From: Craterostigma plantagineum
Lineage: Eukaryota; Streptophyta; Magnoliopsida; Lamiales; Linderniaceae
Length of the DNA: 64,000 nt
Assembly (NCBI GenBank): GCA_027422505.1
Contig: JAPQWV010001601.1
Coordinates: forward strand, 16,015 to 80,014
Direction: 5' to 3'
Under the pieces are notes generated by a model. That model was not told the origin of the DNA and did not search any database. It saw only the letters and a list, made by a program, of their open reading frames with translations. The position numbers and the translations under genes were made by a program. Below are positions 33,930 through 46,126 of this stretch, piece after piece (the stretch's first letter is position 1; each line of letters starts with the position of its first letter).

Positions 33930-34075
33930 CCGGTTTCGGATCGTCTGTGCCACAACAGTGTTCCACCTTTGTGTTCCACCAACCATTCCACGACAAGTGT
34001 TAAATTGAATTGATCAACTGTACACTTGTCGCAATTTGGTTGGTGGAACACCAATCTGGAACAGATGATTCAATC
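33930..34075. mobile_element. Small foldback MITE with a strong 30-bp hairpin
   Basis: The arms gtgttccaccaaccattcca plus cgacaagtgt (33971-34000) and the complement of 34022-34051 pair at about 27 of 30 positions around a 21-base loop. Outer sequences (gatcgtctgtgcca against gaatcatctgttcca) extend the inverted repeat. Words such as tgtgccacaacag recur, inverted, in the MITE at 47426-47800, so a shared family is likely. Confidence 0.55.
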
Positions 34076-35270
34076 CACATAACTGAAATTAATAACGTAT
34101 TACATGGTGAAGTAGTGCTAGAAGATGAATAGGTAAGGGGACGTTACTATGTGCATAAAAATTTAGATGAAATTTTAACATTTGTTAGACTAGAATAGTT
34201 TATTTTGTCTTTAAGTGCACACATAGTTATGTCGTTCTTCATTCTCACGTTAATTGATTCACATAACCAAGAAGAGATGTTAGGGTTAGATGTATTGTAT
34301 AGTATAAATAGTGTACCCGATAAATCCATCATAATGCAGTTATCCTTTTGTAATTAATGTTAAATGCTATAAAGAGCTCTAAGTGGAAAAAGAAAAAGGA
34401 AAATAAAAACAATCAAGAATAGAATTATCTTGCACTATTGCAAGAACGAATCAATTAGATACACTTGTTTTCATCTCATGTAAGCACTCAACTTGTGGAC
34501 AGAAACAAGCCTCTTGAAATACATATCACTTCTAGACACATTCAACAACAGTGCAATAAAAAACAAGTTGCATCATAGGGGAACACACAGAGAGATGTGT
34601 AGAAGGGAATTGATTGAAAATGAAGGGCTAATCGGTATCGATCCCAATTAATTCAGAGCCAAAGGAAATATTTCTTGGCATCCATTTATAGCTTTCTACT
34701 AACAACACCAAATAGTGTGTCTGAATAATTGATGCCACGTCTCATAGCGTAGTGACAAGTTTGTGAACGTTATGTTCATTCGTTGCATTAAACTATTCTT
34801 TTAAACCAAAATACTACTTGGATCACAATATTGATTCATAACACGAAAGAAAGAAAGAAAACCTCATATTCTTGAAAGAAATCACTAGTGGTTGGATTCG
34901 CTTTTTGATCTGATGAATATCAATTATTCAACTGTAGCTATTATTATTCTCTAATGAAAATTTCATGTGAAGTCTTATATTTCCAACTTCAACAATTGAC
35001 GATTATCATAGATGGAAGTATGCAGTTTGTACTGTTCGGACAAGTGTTGCCATTACCATTAATGATATTTGTCTCTTCCTATGGTTCATTTTATATCTGA
35101 CATGTGGCGAATTTATATAAATATTTAATAATCAGTGTTTGATTTGATGAGCGCCATAATCAATCACTCTTCTCTTTTGTCATCTCCATATACATATCAT
35201 TTTCATTACACTAAATAGCCATTGCCTTGTTTTTTTTTACTCTAAATTAAATGAAAAGTGATAAAATTAA
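34076..35270. other. Intergenic region, no gene recognised
   Basis: AT-rich upstream region with short open frames only. No repeat ends could be paired. Confidence 0.5.
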
Positions 35271-35690
35271 GGTGTATGTGCACTTAAATACCTAAAAGCT
35301 TAAAAAATTAGTAGTACCCGTCAGAGAAGGGTTTTTTTTTTATATATAGATATCCACTATAATAACTTTTTTTTTACACACAACTACCCATTTGATTGTT
35401 AGTCCATTTGACCTATCTTTTTATATATGCATATTAATTATGTATCATATCACGCGTTTATGTAGTACTAAATTTCCAAATATTGTGTAATATTTCTGTA
35501 TACATGATGACGTATCCTTTTTAATGTACTATGTACCAAAATATATTTTTCTATGGTACCTAAATTTATAATATGATGTACCTTCAGCCAAATAGGTACT
35601 TATGTGTTAAATTTATTCTATACCTGCACATAAAAATTCTGATAGGGAATTAATTTGTTTTTTTTACTATTGGGTACTTAAGTGTATTTC
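35271..35690. mobile_element. Short inverted-repeat MITE
   Basis: Left end ggtgtatgtgcacttaaata pairs loosely with the complement of the right end (gggaaatacacttaagtacc). AT-rich interior with no coding. Related ends appear near 40908 (ggtgtatctacgcttaaata). It directly abuts the GC-rich LTR-like element to its right. Confidence 0.45.
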
Positions 35691-35695
35691 CCTAG

Positions 35696-36925
35696 TGTCA
35701 CGCCCCTCCCAAAGTGACTTAGAATTTTTCTAAGTGTTCTGAGGTTCGTGCGGCCTAACTCGTCCCAACAAGTTAGTCAGCCCTTCAATTGATCCGTTCA
35801 CTTCGAATCCTTCCCCACAGAAACTCTCGTGTTTTGTGGGAAGTGCGCCTGTGTTATTTACTTTAGTTCGAACGCATAAAGCAAACACATCGATTTACGG
35901 ACAACGCCCAAACCTTTCTCTTTTATCCCACAAAAGATACAAGGACTCACAAAGAAACACTTATACAACACTTTTCCCGGATGCCTAAAATACAAGACAA
36001 CATAATCTAATTATAGACATAACAAACCTACAGTTGGCTGATTCGAATGGGCTGGAACTGCTCATAGGGAGGTTCCTTGCGGACTGGAAACTGCCTAGCC
36101 GCCAGGCAGTTTCTTGCTTGCCAGCGCAGGGAAGTTTCTTGCCAGGCCACCTGGAACTGCTCGTCAGGCCAGGCCTAACTGCCTTGGTAACTTCTCACCA
36201 GGCCAGGCCAAAACCGCCCTGGAAACTGCCGCAACTGCTCGCCTTTCCAATCCGCCGAGCCACGTTGGGACTTGGCCAAGAAAATCGCCCGCATGGATCA
36301 GGCGCTGCACCAAGCCAGCGCCATTGTCCGCACACCATGGCCTAATGCTGCGCGCATCCCGCCCAAGGGCCGCGCGCGACGCACATCAGTGTCGCACATG
36401 TTCCGCCCCGATTCGCGCACGCCATGCCCACTGTCGTGCGCGTCCTGCCCAAGTGTGGCGCCCCGTGCGCGCACATCATGTCAAATTGTGCCTGAGAGCT
36501 GCGCGCAGTTCCCATCCTGCGCGCGCGTCCCCTCGCGCGCCGCATACCTCGCCCACCGAGGTTGAGTCAATGCGCCTTGCCGCGCGTGCTGCTCTGTCCT
36601 GCCCGCGCGCCGCATGCGACGCGGGCCGTGTTCTTCGCAAGATCTGGCCATATCCTGGCCAGACAGGGCATTCCACCAAGCAAATGCCCCCATGTGCGCG
36701 CCCTCTTGCGCACCGCTATCTCGTTCACCGAGGTTGAGTCAGCGCACCTTGCCACACGCGTTGCTCGGTCCTGCCCGCACGCGCATGCGACACGGGCCTT
36801 ATGCTTCGCAAAGCCTGGCCAGACAGGGCATTCCACCAAGCAAATGCCCCATATGCGTGACACGTGCATTCTTAGCCCAAGATGACGCAGGGCCACGTTC
36901 ATACCCCCAAGTTAGGGGTGTGACA
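35696..36925 (+). mobile_element. GC-rich LTR-like element, probable solo LTR
   Basis: Begins TGTCACGCCCCT and ends AGGGGTGTGACA, the TG...CA palindromic ends common in plant Gypsy LTRs. At 1.23 kb, with strong GC enrichment against its surroundings, it has no second copy or internal region in the window. A segment of roughly 180 bp is tandemly duplicated inside (about 36555-36725 and 36735-36900), with ccgaggttgagtca and cagacagggcattccaccaa in each copy. Flanking 5-mers do not match, so the solo-LTR call is tentative. The long open frames here are a by-product of GC content. Confidence 0.55.
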
Positions 36926-37142
36926 AACCTAAAATTAAATCAGCACTAAATAAAAACAATTAACCCATGGCCAATACTCGTTTTTGCCATTATACAATCA
37001 ATTCATGCATGCACGCGGACACTATACCAAAGCCAAGAAAAGTGTTAAATTGGAAAACAAACAGAAAACCCAAAAAAAAGTACAATTATTTCCTGCTGTG
37101 AATAATCAAACCAAAAAATGCACCCATCCATCCATCCATCCA

Positions 37143-38934
37143 TCACAATTCATACACATAAAGCTTATAATTGTAATCCAAATCTTGCCTCCACCACTGA
37201 TTAATCCCATGATCTTCCTTAAAAACCCTAAAAACGCTCGAATTGACCGTCAAATACGCCGAAGGTATCAAATGCGCCGCCTCGCAAGTCTTTCCCTGAA
37301 AGGCCGAAACGACGCTCCCCAACGCCGAATATTTGGTCGCAATCTCCCTATTTTCCCGGCGCCGATATTCTCCATTTCTCCCTATGTTCGAAATACCCCA
37401 AGTACTCCGAGCAAATTGGGTCGCTAGGTTTACGAAAAGATAAGGAATCCACGTCAATAGTCGAATGAATGGATCGTCTTCCTTAGACGCTTTACCTCCG
37501 TTCGCGGCCAAAGCTACGCCCGCGACTATGAAGCTCTTCACGAACCTTAGCCCGTGCCTCACCTTTTTGTAATAGTTTTTTTTTTTGGAAAAAGAAAAAT
37601 AATTAAACTTATTTATTTTTATGGTATAGTTGAAAAGTTACAACCTTTGACAGTTGCAACTTTTAAATCAAAGGTTGTAATCATTCAAAATCTGCTGGTT
37701 CAAGTCCTATAAATACACATGCATTAGTCAAGAATATAGAATTCACAATACTTCTAAGTGTTTGTTTGGTAGCTGAATTTGTATTTCCGAGAGCTTACAT
37801 TAGTATGGTCTATATATAAAAGCAACTAACGGTTTAAAACAAAATTTGAGTTTGGTCAGTGGGTTTATAACATAATGGAGATTAGGAAGTATGCTTGACA
37901 TGTAGACATTTGTTAATTGTTGGTTTACATTATGTAAACTCATTTTTTGTACGTAATTATGAACCAAAACACAGGACATATACTAGCCCTAAACACATGA
38001 ATCAAACATAGCCTACGTTTTCTGCGAAAGAAATATTTTTGCTTTGTCATTGTACCCTAAAGAAAATTGTCTTTTGAAAGTTAACCCTATTCGACGCAAA
38101 ATTGTCTCTAAGAAAGTTGAACTTTCGCGCCTCAAATCTATCTTCTGTTGCTTCAATTAGAAATAAAAAAAATTCCTAACATTATTACCTTTTCGTTCTT
38201 GATCAATTCGATCGGCGGGGAAGTGAAAGGAGGATTGAAAAGGTAAGTCTCGAGGGGAATCCCCGAGTACTTCACCATATACCGACCCACGAGGAGGGCT
38301 ATGGACGACCCGAGGGAATGGCCCGAGAGCCAGATTCCCTCGGGCCCGACCCGGTCCATCAGGTCGTAGAGGGCCCGCAGGCCCGTTTCGAAGCGCGAGC
38401 TTTTTTGGAGGTGCTTATGATGCAATGGAGGTTTAGCTTGAAGTCTTGCTCCCTATTTCCCGCCTTGTTTATGGTTCCTCGAAAGGCGACAACGTATCTT
38501 GGAGGCATTGTTCTGCTAGGGTTTTGCTGCTGATGATTAAGGTTGTAAGGGAAGCCGTTGTACTGGTATATTGCGCCGAAGTAGGACAAATCGTGGTCGT
38601 CAATTAGGGTTTTGATCAGCGTGAAGTTGAAGAAACTGCCACCATGGATGGGCTTGAGCTTTCGGGCCTTGGCGATTTTCTCGACGGTCCCTTTCGAGCG
38701 TGTATGCGCCTTTTACCAAACATGCTGCTATTGATCTTCTGTGGTGCGAATTGCTCCTAGGATGACGATTTCGTCGAAAAAGTTAATTAAGGAAATAATA
38801 AAAAGGGTTTTCTTTTTATCTCATTACCAAGATTTTTGTTTTAGGTGGTGATTGGAGATCGATCTTTCTTACCAGTCGATGGATGTCAGAAAGGTTGGGC
38901 CTGAGAGGGCGAAGATTTCTTTATCTGAGGCCAT
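37143..38934 (-). CDS. Alpha/beta-hydrolase lipase, At4g10955-like (frame broken as sequenced)
   Basis: Predicted serine lipase/esterase of the class-3 fold. Exons: 38873-38934 (MASDKEIFALSGPTFLTSID), 38189-38756 and 37143-37562, with GT-AG introns. Exon 2 has RRSIAACLVKGAYTLERDR, PPRYVVAFRGTINKAG and the nucleophile elbow GHSLG (catalytic Ser) in WLSGHSLGSSIALLVGR. Exon 3 has FVKSFIVAGVALAA, LLTWIPYLFVN and ends NYKLYVYEL. Conserved reading needs one-base corrections near 38633, 38415, 37433, 37375 and 37347. Most sit in runs of two to four identical bases, and no premature stop arises by substitution. Family is clear, the substrate unknown, and it may be an assembly artefact or a recent pseudogene. 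Confidence 0.82.
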
Positions 38935-38939
38935 CTTTT

Positions 38940-41110
38940 GCTCTTTTGATTTATTGCCTGTGAAAGAAACGAGACGATGGTCTTAGATATTCATAGTACT
39001 AACTAAGTAATGTACCTCAGAAGATTGAAGGATTTGCCTTTGTAAGGAAATATATTGAGCTTTTGGAAGTTTCTCTCTTCTTGAAGGAACTGGGGAAACA
39101 TCAATGTATGTATATTAAATATCAAGTCGTTATTCTGTAAGAGGAGCTGTTATTCACGTTGAGTGCAATACGTTATAAGTCAACTGGTTATTTTAATGTC
39201 TTGAAGCAAAGTCTTCGTCAATAAAAATTATGACACTAATTCTTCGAGATTCGGGAAAGAGGTACTTAATTTATGTAGTTCTCGGACGATGATGTGATAG
39301 AGAACTCTATTCATCGAATTATTAAAAGGTGTGAACCTAATCATGATGTACAATTTGATAAACGAAGTCTCCTTTTAGCTAAAACTAAATAATAAGTTTT
39401 TTAATATACATAATTGTATTGATTTACAACCGTATCGTTATCTCCTGCAGTGGGCCTTTTCCAGCCCGTTACACATGAGAGGACGTACGTATATGCCTAT
39501 CTTTACTTCGCTATATAAATCATCTATCATGAAATAGAATAATATTATTTTCAATTATGTTCGAATATGGGATTAGTTTCTTTTTCGTTTTTAAAAAATC
39601 TCTACTTGAACATTTTTTTTTTAAACTTCTTTTGGTGTATGATTATATTTTGTATTCGCATTTATTACAACAACTTGAACATTTTTGTCATATTATTACG
39701 AAGTATTTATGGCTGTTGTTCTCAACTGGTTTTAATTAGGTACGATTCCCAAAACGACAAAATGCTCATTAGTTGCTAGGAAATGCCTCAAGGGTAACGT
39801 CATGTTGCTATTTGAACAAGTTTTATTCGCTAACATTTAACTAACGAAATATATGTTAATTATCTCCCCAAATATGTATATATTGATATATTTTTCGACT
39901 CGTGACAAAAAATACTTTCTGACGTCACTTACCACAACATCTTGCACGAAACCATGAATGAGCTACAAGACAAGGCTTCTCCAACTAACTACTATTCTTC
40001 ATTTTCTTGTCCATTATTTCATTTATGATGAAAATGATGATGTCCTATCTCACTCAAGTAAGAATTGAGTGACACGTGTCGTGATTGTTTATAATTGACA
40101 AATTCAATTTGTTCTTTTAATCTTCAGTTGATATCTTATCTTATGAATGTATGCAACACATTATTTAGCTTTGTTTCAGTTTTCCTAAAACAAGATAATA
40201 TTCAAGTAAAGCGTCCGCTCATATTATATTACCATACAAGACATTATGTCCGAAAAGAGAACATTATGATCGAAAGTGTCTTTCTATGATTCTTGGTTAT
40301 ATTAAGAAACTAGATAAGATAATAATGTTCAACTCACATGATTATTTCATTTAATAGAATATGTCTACATGCGGATGATAAAGCTACGAGTCCAAATGAG
40401 GCAACGAGTTTAGTCAAGTGAAAACGATTAGCATACAACTATTGTATGTATTTAATATATATCCCAATAGAAGGCAAAACTAATAAGTCCTTTTTGTTAC
40501 ATTGAGTTTGATACTTATAGGCCTCTTTAATATCGTAGTATTACGATTAGCCGTCACGACCATATAACGAAGAGGTGAAGAGTTGCCGATTAGACGTCTA
40601 AATGCATCGGACAAAACACAATAATTTTTTTTTTTTTTTTTTTATAAAACTGAGTTTTTGGTGGTATTCAAAGCAATCATATTTTCTTATTATATACTGT
40701 GTGGAATATTACATGATTGATTGATGTCCTCCTTTGTCCTTTTTTTTTTAAGGTCATTTTCGCTTCCCCCATCTTAGAATAGGAAATTAGTGGGATTGAC
40801 CAGGGGAAATACCCCATCAATGTATATATGTATTTGTAAAGAGCCATGAAAGTCGAACTCGAAACTTTTCCTATCGAAGTGCACGAGGGTTTTATTTTAT
40901 TTTTTTGGTGTATCTACGCTTAAATACCCAAAAAGTTAAAATATTGTCAGTTCAGTCTGCCGTTAGATAAATTTTATTATAAGTATCTAGTAGAAAAAGA
41001 TTTTACGTATCTTTTATAAATATATTATGTACGTTACGTATTGTGTGGTACCTAATTCCTAAATATGTTGTATGATAACTGTATAAGCATTATGTTCTTT
41101 TTTGTACATG
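38940..41110. other. Intergenic region, no gene recognised
   Basis: Upstream of the lipase gene. AT-rich, with a T-run at about 40626-40644 and a MITE-end-like word near 40908. No gene family is seen in the open frames, and no target duplication was found around the T-run. Confidence 0.5.
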
Positions 41111-41111
41111 T

Positions 41112-42210
41112 ATTCTCTATTAGAGCACCTCCATCTGATGCTTATTTTTCAATGCAAAATAGAAAAAAGTGCTCCAATGGATACTTAAAACCGTACGCAA
41201 AATGAGTTCAACACAATTTTCTCTCACCTATATACCTATGTTTGCGTCTGTACTATTCCTTTACTTATAACTTTTGAAGTCTTATAAAGTAACCCCACAT
41301 TAAGTTATAAATTAACTTTTACTATTTATAATATATTCATTTAACTCAACATAATTCAACTAGATTTAAAAACCTATCGAATATTAAAGGAAAAGATCAT
41401 CACCACCTCATGAAAAATAATAGACATACGAAATACTAATACGTCATGGACAATCAAACCCAACAACATACAATCAGTAATCTGGTAAACCTGCATCGTT
41501 TCCTCCAAGATCATTGAAAAGTTGTCGAAATGAATTGGTTTGAAATGAATCTTGTTGGCTTTGTTGAGCTCTTTTTTTGGAGAAAAGACGTGCTACATGA
41601 TATAGTAAGTACATGTACAGTCTTGCACAATATAATTGTTGAGGATGAACGTGACTTAGTGCTCAATAGAACTTGAGATGGAAACGCCGCCAGAGGTCGA
41701 ATGCGCGATTGATGAAAATGCTCGATTCGGGAATTCATATCTCGGTATCAAAAATTAGAAATAAAGACGATCACATTACACTTCGAAATGCACTTATTCA
41801 TTGGAGGAACACACAAATTCCTAATTAGATGTATCTTTCAGTTGTACTAATAATATTTCAAAAGTTATTTATCAATATCTCTCATTTATTTTTATTATTG
41901 AATTTAAATTATTGTACTAATAATATTCGTGAATTTAAAATAATATTATTGTACAATAAATATAATATTATTGTACTAATAATTATTGAATTTAATAATA
42001 TCATTGTTTATTTTTTTGGCGTAGTTGTTGTCTAATTTGTAAAGTTGTAAAATACATGAGTAATATTGAAAAGTTGTAAGAATATTATGAGAATATTCTT
42101 TTGAGTTTGAAAATGAGTTTAATGGTTGGAGAATTATTAATATTTGATGTGATATTCACTGTATTTTGGGTTTGGAAAAAGTTTTTTCGGTTTGAGATAG
42201 CCTTATACCT
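41112..42210. other. Possible DNA-transposon remnant
   Basis: Starts with tagagcacctccatctgatg and a nearby gtgctccaatgg, words typical of plant MITE termini, and runs into AT-rich sequence with ttggagaattatt near the right. No coding is recognised; the 75-codon minus frame at 41511-41738 matches nothing I know. Boundaries are uncertain. Confidence 0.3.
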
Positions 42211-42414
42211 AAATTCTTATATGATTTACCTTGATCCGACCGGGTACCTATTAGGTATCTACATATAAAAATACTAACAAAAGACTGATCTGACACTTTT
42301 TTTCTATAAGTTTTGCTATTTTAAGTGTAAAATCCTCTATTTTTTTAGCTTTTTGTACTTTAAAATTAAATGTTTCGAACTTCATTAAACTCGTACAAGA
42401 TTTTCTGCCCCCTT

Positions 42415-42665
42415 TTTGTCCCAACCAGATCTTTGACAAGTGACAAATCCAACGATTAAGCTTTTTCCGTTTGGTTTTATTTATTTTAAAAGTTTCTAAT
42501 TACACATTCACCAAACCCTAAAATCATCACTATTTCATTAATAAACATATCTAATTAGTTTCATTACGATCTATCCATATTCGATGTTCATAAGTATTAT
42601 TTTATTTTTTATGTTCCAAATTGTGGGATATAATATGAGATAAAGTTTTAGGAGAGGGACCGTTC
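42415..42665. mobile_element. Diverged relative of the 47426 MITE family
   Basis: Contains gacaagtgacaaatccaacg, taattacacattcaccaaac and tgagataaag, colinear with 3568-3895 and 47426-47800. Ends not defined. Confidence 0.45.
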
Positions 42666-43028
42666 CATTAAAACTCATAGTTGAGCTCCAAAATAAAAAA
42701 AACTCGTAGCTCTTTTACCCCATCCATCAAAATAAAATCTTTTTCTTTTCAAAATGCTGCAAAATACACTTATCATGTTATAAGAGCCATAATCTTTAAC
42801 TAGTCTAATTGCACATATGTGTGATACATAATATATAACTTATTTATTAAATATTAAATAACAATTACTAAATAGAAGGGTAGTGGGTGTTTCTTATTTT
42901 TTAGTATATATTAATTATTATTTGAGAAAAATTATGATTAACCGATTAGTACGCCAAATCGAGGGTTTTTTTTAACTTCGAGAATTAATGTAAGACTATA
43001 TATTGATTTTAATTTGTAAAGAGCTCAC

Positions 43029-43459
43029 CAGGGTTTTGAAAACCGGACCGGACCGGCCGGTTCCACCGGAAATCGGTGAACCGGTCGGTTTTCCGGTTCG
43101 GTTCCGGTCCGGTTTAGCTTTAATTTAAAAAAATGAAAAATTACGAAAACAGAATAAATTCCAGAAATGAATGAAATCGGCAGATTAATTTTCTTTGGTC
43201 CAATGGTGTCGTGTTGGGCTTTTAACCACCAACACAATTTACTTAATTAATTTTGACCCCTAATTTTATAGAATGTCTGATTGGTAAAGTTTATAAATAA
43301 ACATGTACATAAATCTATGTTATTTGCTTAATTATTACGTAAGATATATATTTTATTATATTTATAGCTACCGGTTCGACTACGGTTTTATTCCGGTTTT
43401 ATGCCGGTTAAACCACTAATTTTTTCGGTCGTGTTGGAATACCCGACTTTAAAACCTTA
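43029..43459. mobile_element. CCGG-rich hAT-like MITE
   Basis: The left end cagggttttgaaaaccggac and the complement of the right end (ctaaggttttaaagtcgggt) form imperfect inverted repeats. Accgg/ccggt words are concentrated at both ends (43040-43115 and 43370-43410) around an AT-rich centre. Related to 11605-12118 and perhaps to the accggcgg words at the right edge of the window. No clear target duplication. Confidence 0.55.
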
Positions 43460-43826
43460 GCTCTGTCTCTGTTTTTTTCCTTCATCACCACAACTTCTTG
43501 CCACAACTAGGCAATTTTCGTGTAGCCCCTCTCAGGGCTGAATTTAGAATTCAGACCGTGTCCCAAAAAAATAGTTTTAGAGACTCAATTTGTTCATTAA
43601 TACTTTATTGTTTTGCAGTAATATTTCATTGTTCTGGAACAACACTTCATTGTCTAAAATAACACAAAACGATCATCCGGTAACAGTTCATAGACACTTT
43701 TTATAACACTTGTGTAATTTTAGGTCTTATCGTTAAATATTGAGTCCTTTAAACTAAGATTTTTTCAGACAGGGCAGGATGGACCCTATTTTAAAATATT
43801 TTTGGGGCCGAATTTGTAATATACCC

Positions 43827-43838
43827 TATTTATATAGA
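43827..43838 (+). promoter_or_regulatory. TATA box of the CMF gene
   Basis: A TATA-like atttatatagag lies about 140 bp upstream of the CMF start codon (43977), leaving room for a leader of about 110 bases. Confidence 0.5.
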
Positions 43839-43976
43839 GAGTCAGAGACAACGTAGAAGAATTCAGACATCTGTTTGCTCCTTTTCTTAACTGTGTAGGC
43901 GAAGGCTGTGCTAGAAAATAGTCGAAGAAAAGTCGAGACTGTAAAAGTGGAGTAAATGTACGCTGAAACAGGGCTA

Positions 43977-45267
43977 ATGTTGCCTTACTCTCACGAATTC
44001 CCTCAGTTTCAGAAATTCGATGATGTCTACTTCCCAGAAAATCTCCATGCTCCATCGGTACTAATACATGATTCCTCGAATTTATTTGTATTTTCTACCT
44101 GAATTTTTCTGGGATGACATCAATAGTTCCATTCCATGCTTGATTTTGTTGAGTTTTTTTCGGGAGGTTTGAGCTTCCTCTGTTATTGCCAGGAAGTAAT
44201 GGGTAGTAGCCTTCTTCTCCAGACACCATCGTCAACCATGCCTGATTATTACATCGGAGAAGGAGATCTCTTCAAAGCTCCCAACCCAATACTCGAAGAA
44301 CCCTTAATGGAGCTCGATCCGATGACATCTTCCATTTCGATGATGTCCTTCGGCGGCGGCGATGTTGTTATTGGGCCGCCGCAGACGTCGTTACCCATCC
44401 CAGAAATCGAATCGGTCGGAGAACTACTGAGCGACGTCTACTTCGAATGTAAGAAGGATATCTTGCCTAAGGTTGGGGAGGAAATTCCCCTCTCCTCCGA
44501 GGTTGTCGCCGGCGTTGCTGAGGTTCAGGCCGATGAAATCTTCAAAATCGCCGATCAGAATTTGCTCGTTGAAGAATCCAATCCAATACAGAAAAGTGTG
44601 AGTACGAGTTGCTTAAAGTCGATGGATGTGAGGCCCAACTTCATCGACTTCTCTTTGTTGGACTTTGGAGCTGTCAATGGGATGCGAAGATCTTACAGTG
44701 AAGGAGACATTAAGGTCAACAATTTTTTCTTTCCCTTGAATTGAGAATTCTTGTCTGAACGAATTTTGGGGTTAAAACAAGTAAAAATGGACTTCGGGCA
44801 AACCACCCCATATTCAAACCCATGAATGCAAGCATACTGAGAAATCTTTAGACTTTTTTTCGGACATTCGACAGGATAGCTATGGTGATTTGATGGTGAG
44901 TTTTAATGACAGAATCTTGGCGATGGTAATAATAATAATAGTACAAGTAGCATTCGGCAATCACCTCTGGGCATATCCACAAGGGAAGATCGCAAGGAGA
45001 AGCTCTCTAGGTACAGGCAGAAGAGGTCCAAGAGAAACTTTGGAAGAAAAATCAAGGTAAGGAAAAAGGACATACAATTCATGGGACTGTCTTCTGTTAG
45101 AGACTTAAAGCTAACCCACTCACTCAATCTTGGACTCTGTATTTTTTTTTCTTCTGTTTTCTCAGTATGCTTGCAGGAAAGCACTAGCTGATAGCCAGCC
45201 GAGAATTCGCGGGAGATTCGCCAAGACAGAGGATGTCGTCGTTGAGGGTTCGATGAAGAAGTACTGA
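43977..45267 (+). CDS. CCT-motif family (CMF) transcriptional regulator, CIA2/CIL-like
   Basis: Nuclear protein with a single C-terminal CCT motif and no B-box. Relatives regulate chloroplast-protein genes, sugar responses or flowering. Four exons with GT-AG introns (43977-44057, 44193-44714, 44913-45056, 45166-45267) give 282 residues with an intact frame. The CCT motif spans about residues 224-266: REDRKEKLSRYRQKRSKRN, then FGRKIKYACRKALAD and SQPRIRGRFAKTED. Upstream lies the block SMDVRPNFIDFSLLDFG and GMRRSYSEGDIK seen in this CMF group. The first exon (MLPYSHEFPQFQKF) splices in phase onto EVMGSSLLLQ. A start at the internal ATG (44199) is possible but would discard an in-frame first exon with a TATA box upstream. 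Confidence 0.92.
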
Positions 45268-45526
45268 AAAGTTGAAAACTAATGCCATGTCTGATTAAAG
45301 GTAAGGTTGGGACATAGTGCTTAACAGAACTGAAGCAGGTCTGAAGAACTGTAGATGAGAAATAAGCTCTTCTTTCTAGCTTCTCATTTAGATTGAATTA
45401 GTTTGTGCTATGTATCCTTTTACATCTGCTTGTTTTTGTTCATCTCTGCCTGCTCAACTAAATCTGTAGTAGTATTTGTGTAATAACCAACCAAAATGGG
45501 GGTTTTTGACTTGCCTATCGAATTGG

Positions 45527-45668
45527 GTACAACCCAACTCCACTTAAAATGTGATAAGTATCATTCGTACATACCACTCCACCAATGTTAAAATACCAAC
45601 CACTCTAATTACGTGAAATTAAAATTATAGTGTCCCGTGTCACTAAGTAAGTGGAGTTGAGTTATATC
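45527..45668. mobile_element. Small MITE with CCAACTCCACTTA ends
   Basis: acaacccaactccactta on the left and taagtggagttgagttat on the right are near-perfect inverted repeats about 140 bp apart. AT-rich and non-coding. No target duplication identified. Confidence 0.55.
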
Positions 45669-45885
45669 TAATTAGGCAGGGAAGTAAGTGGATCACATAT
45701 TGGGCTTCATTATTGGCCATATGAGCCCAATGCCCTAAGAAATAAGCCCAAATGGGACTGGTAGTCCCCGATTTCCTCGTCACGTTTCATACGGGGATTT
45801 GATGTTGTAAATTAGTACAATACTGAGTTTATATTATTATAATATAAATAAAATTTGATAAATGTTATATACGTCTTGGAAATTA

Positions 45886-46126
45886 CTCCCTCTGGCCCAA
45901 TTCATTTGGACATTTGGGTATGACGCGGTTTTTAAGAAACTGAATATTTAAATAATATAGTACAACTAAAAGGCAAAAAAATGTATATTTTGACACGTCT
46001 TTTAAGAATATTTAATATTATTATATTGATTATTTGTGATAGGTTTTTGCTAAATTAGCAAATGTACAAAAGCTAGTGGGACGCCCGATTTAGTAAAATG
46101 TATAAAATGGTTTGGGACGGAGGGAG
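45886..46126. mobile_element. Stowaway-like MITE
   Basis: Starts CTCCCTCTGGCCC, ends GGGACGGAGGGAG, with TA on both sides. The interior matches the 22685 copy. Confidence 0.87.

Noticed and set aside
36034..36949. Several long overlapping open frames on both strands
   Set aside because: They arise from high GC content in a LTR-like element, are rich in Arg/Ala/Pro/Cys in every frame and match no family.
40626..40644. Minus-strand poly(A) retroposon
   Set aside because: A T-run is present, but no target duplication was found on either side within several hundred bases.
41511..41738. Minus-strand 75-codon Ser/Thr-rich frame
   Set aside because: No recognised family, no introns or promoter, low-complexity composition. 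Treated as chance within a transposon remnant.
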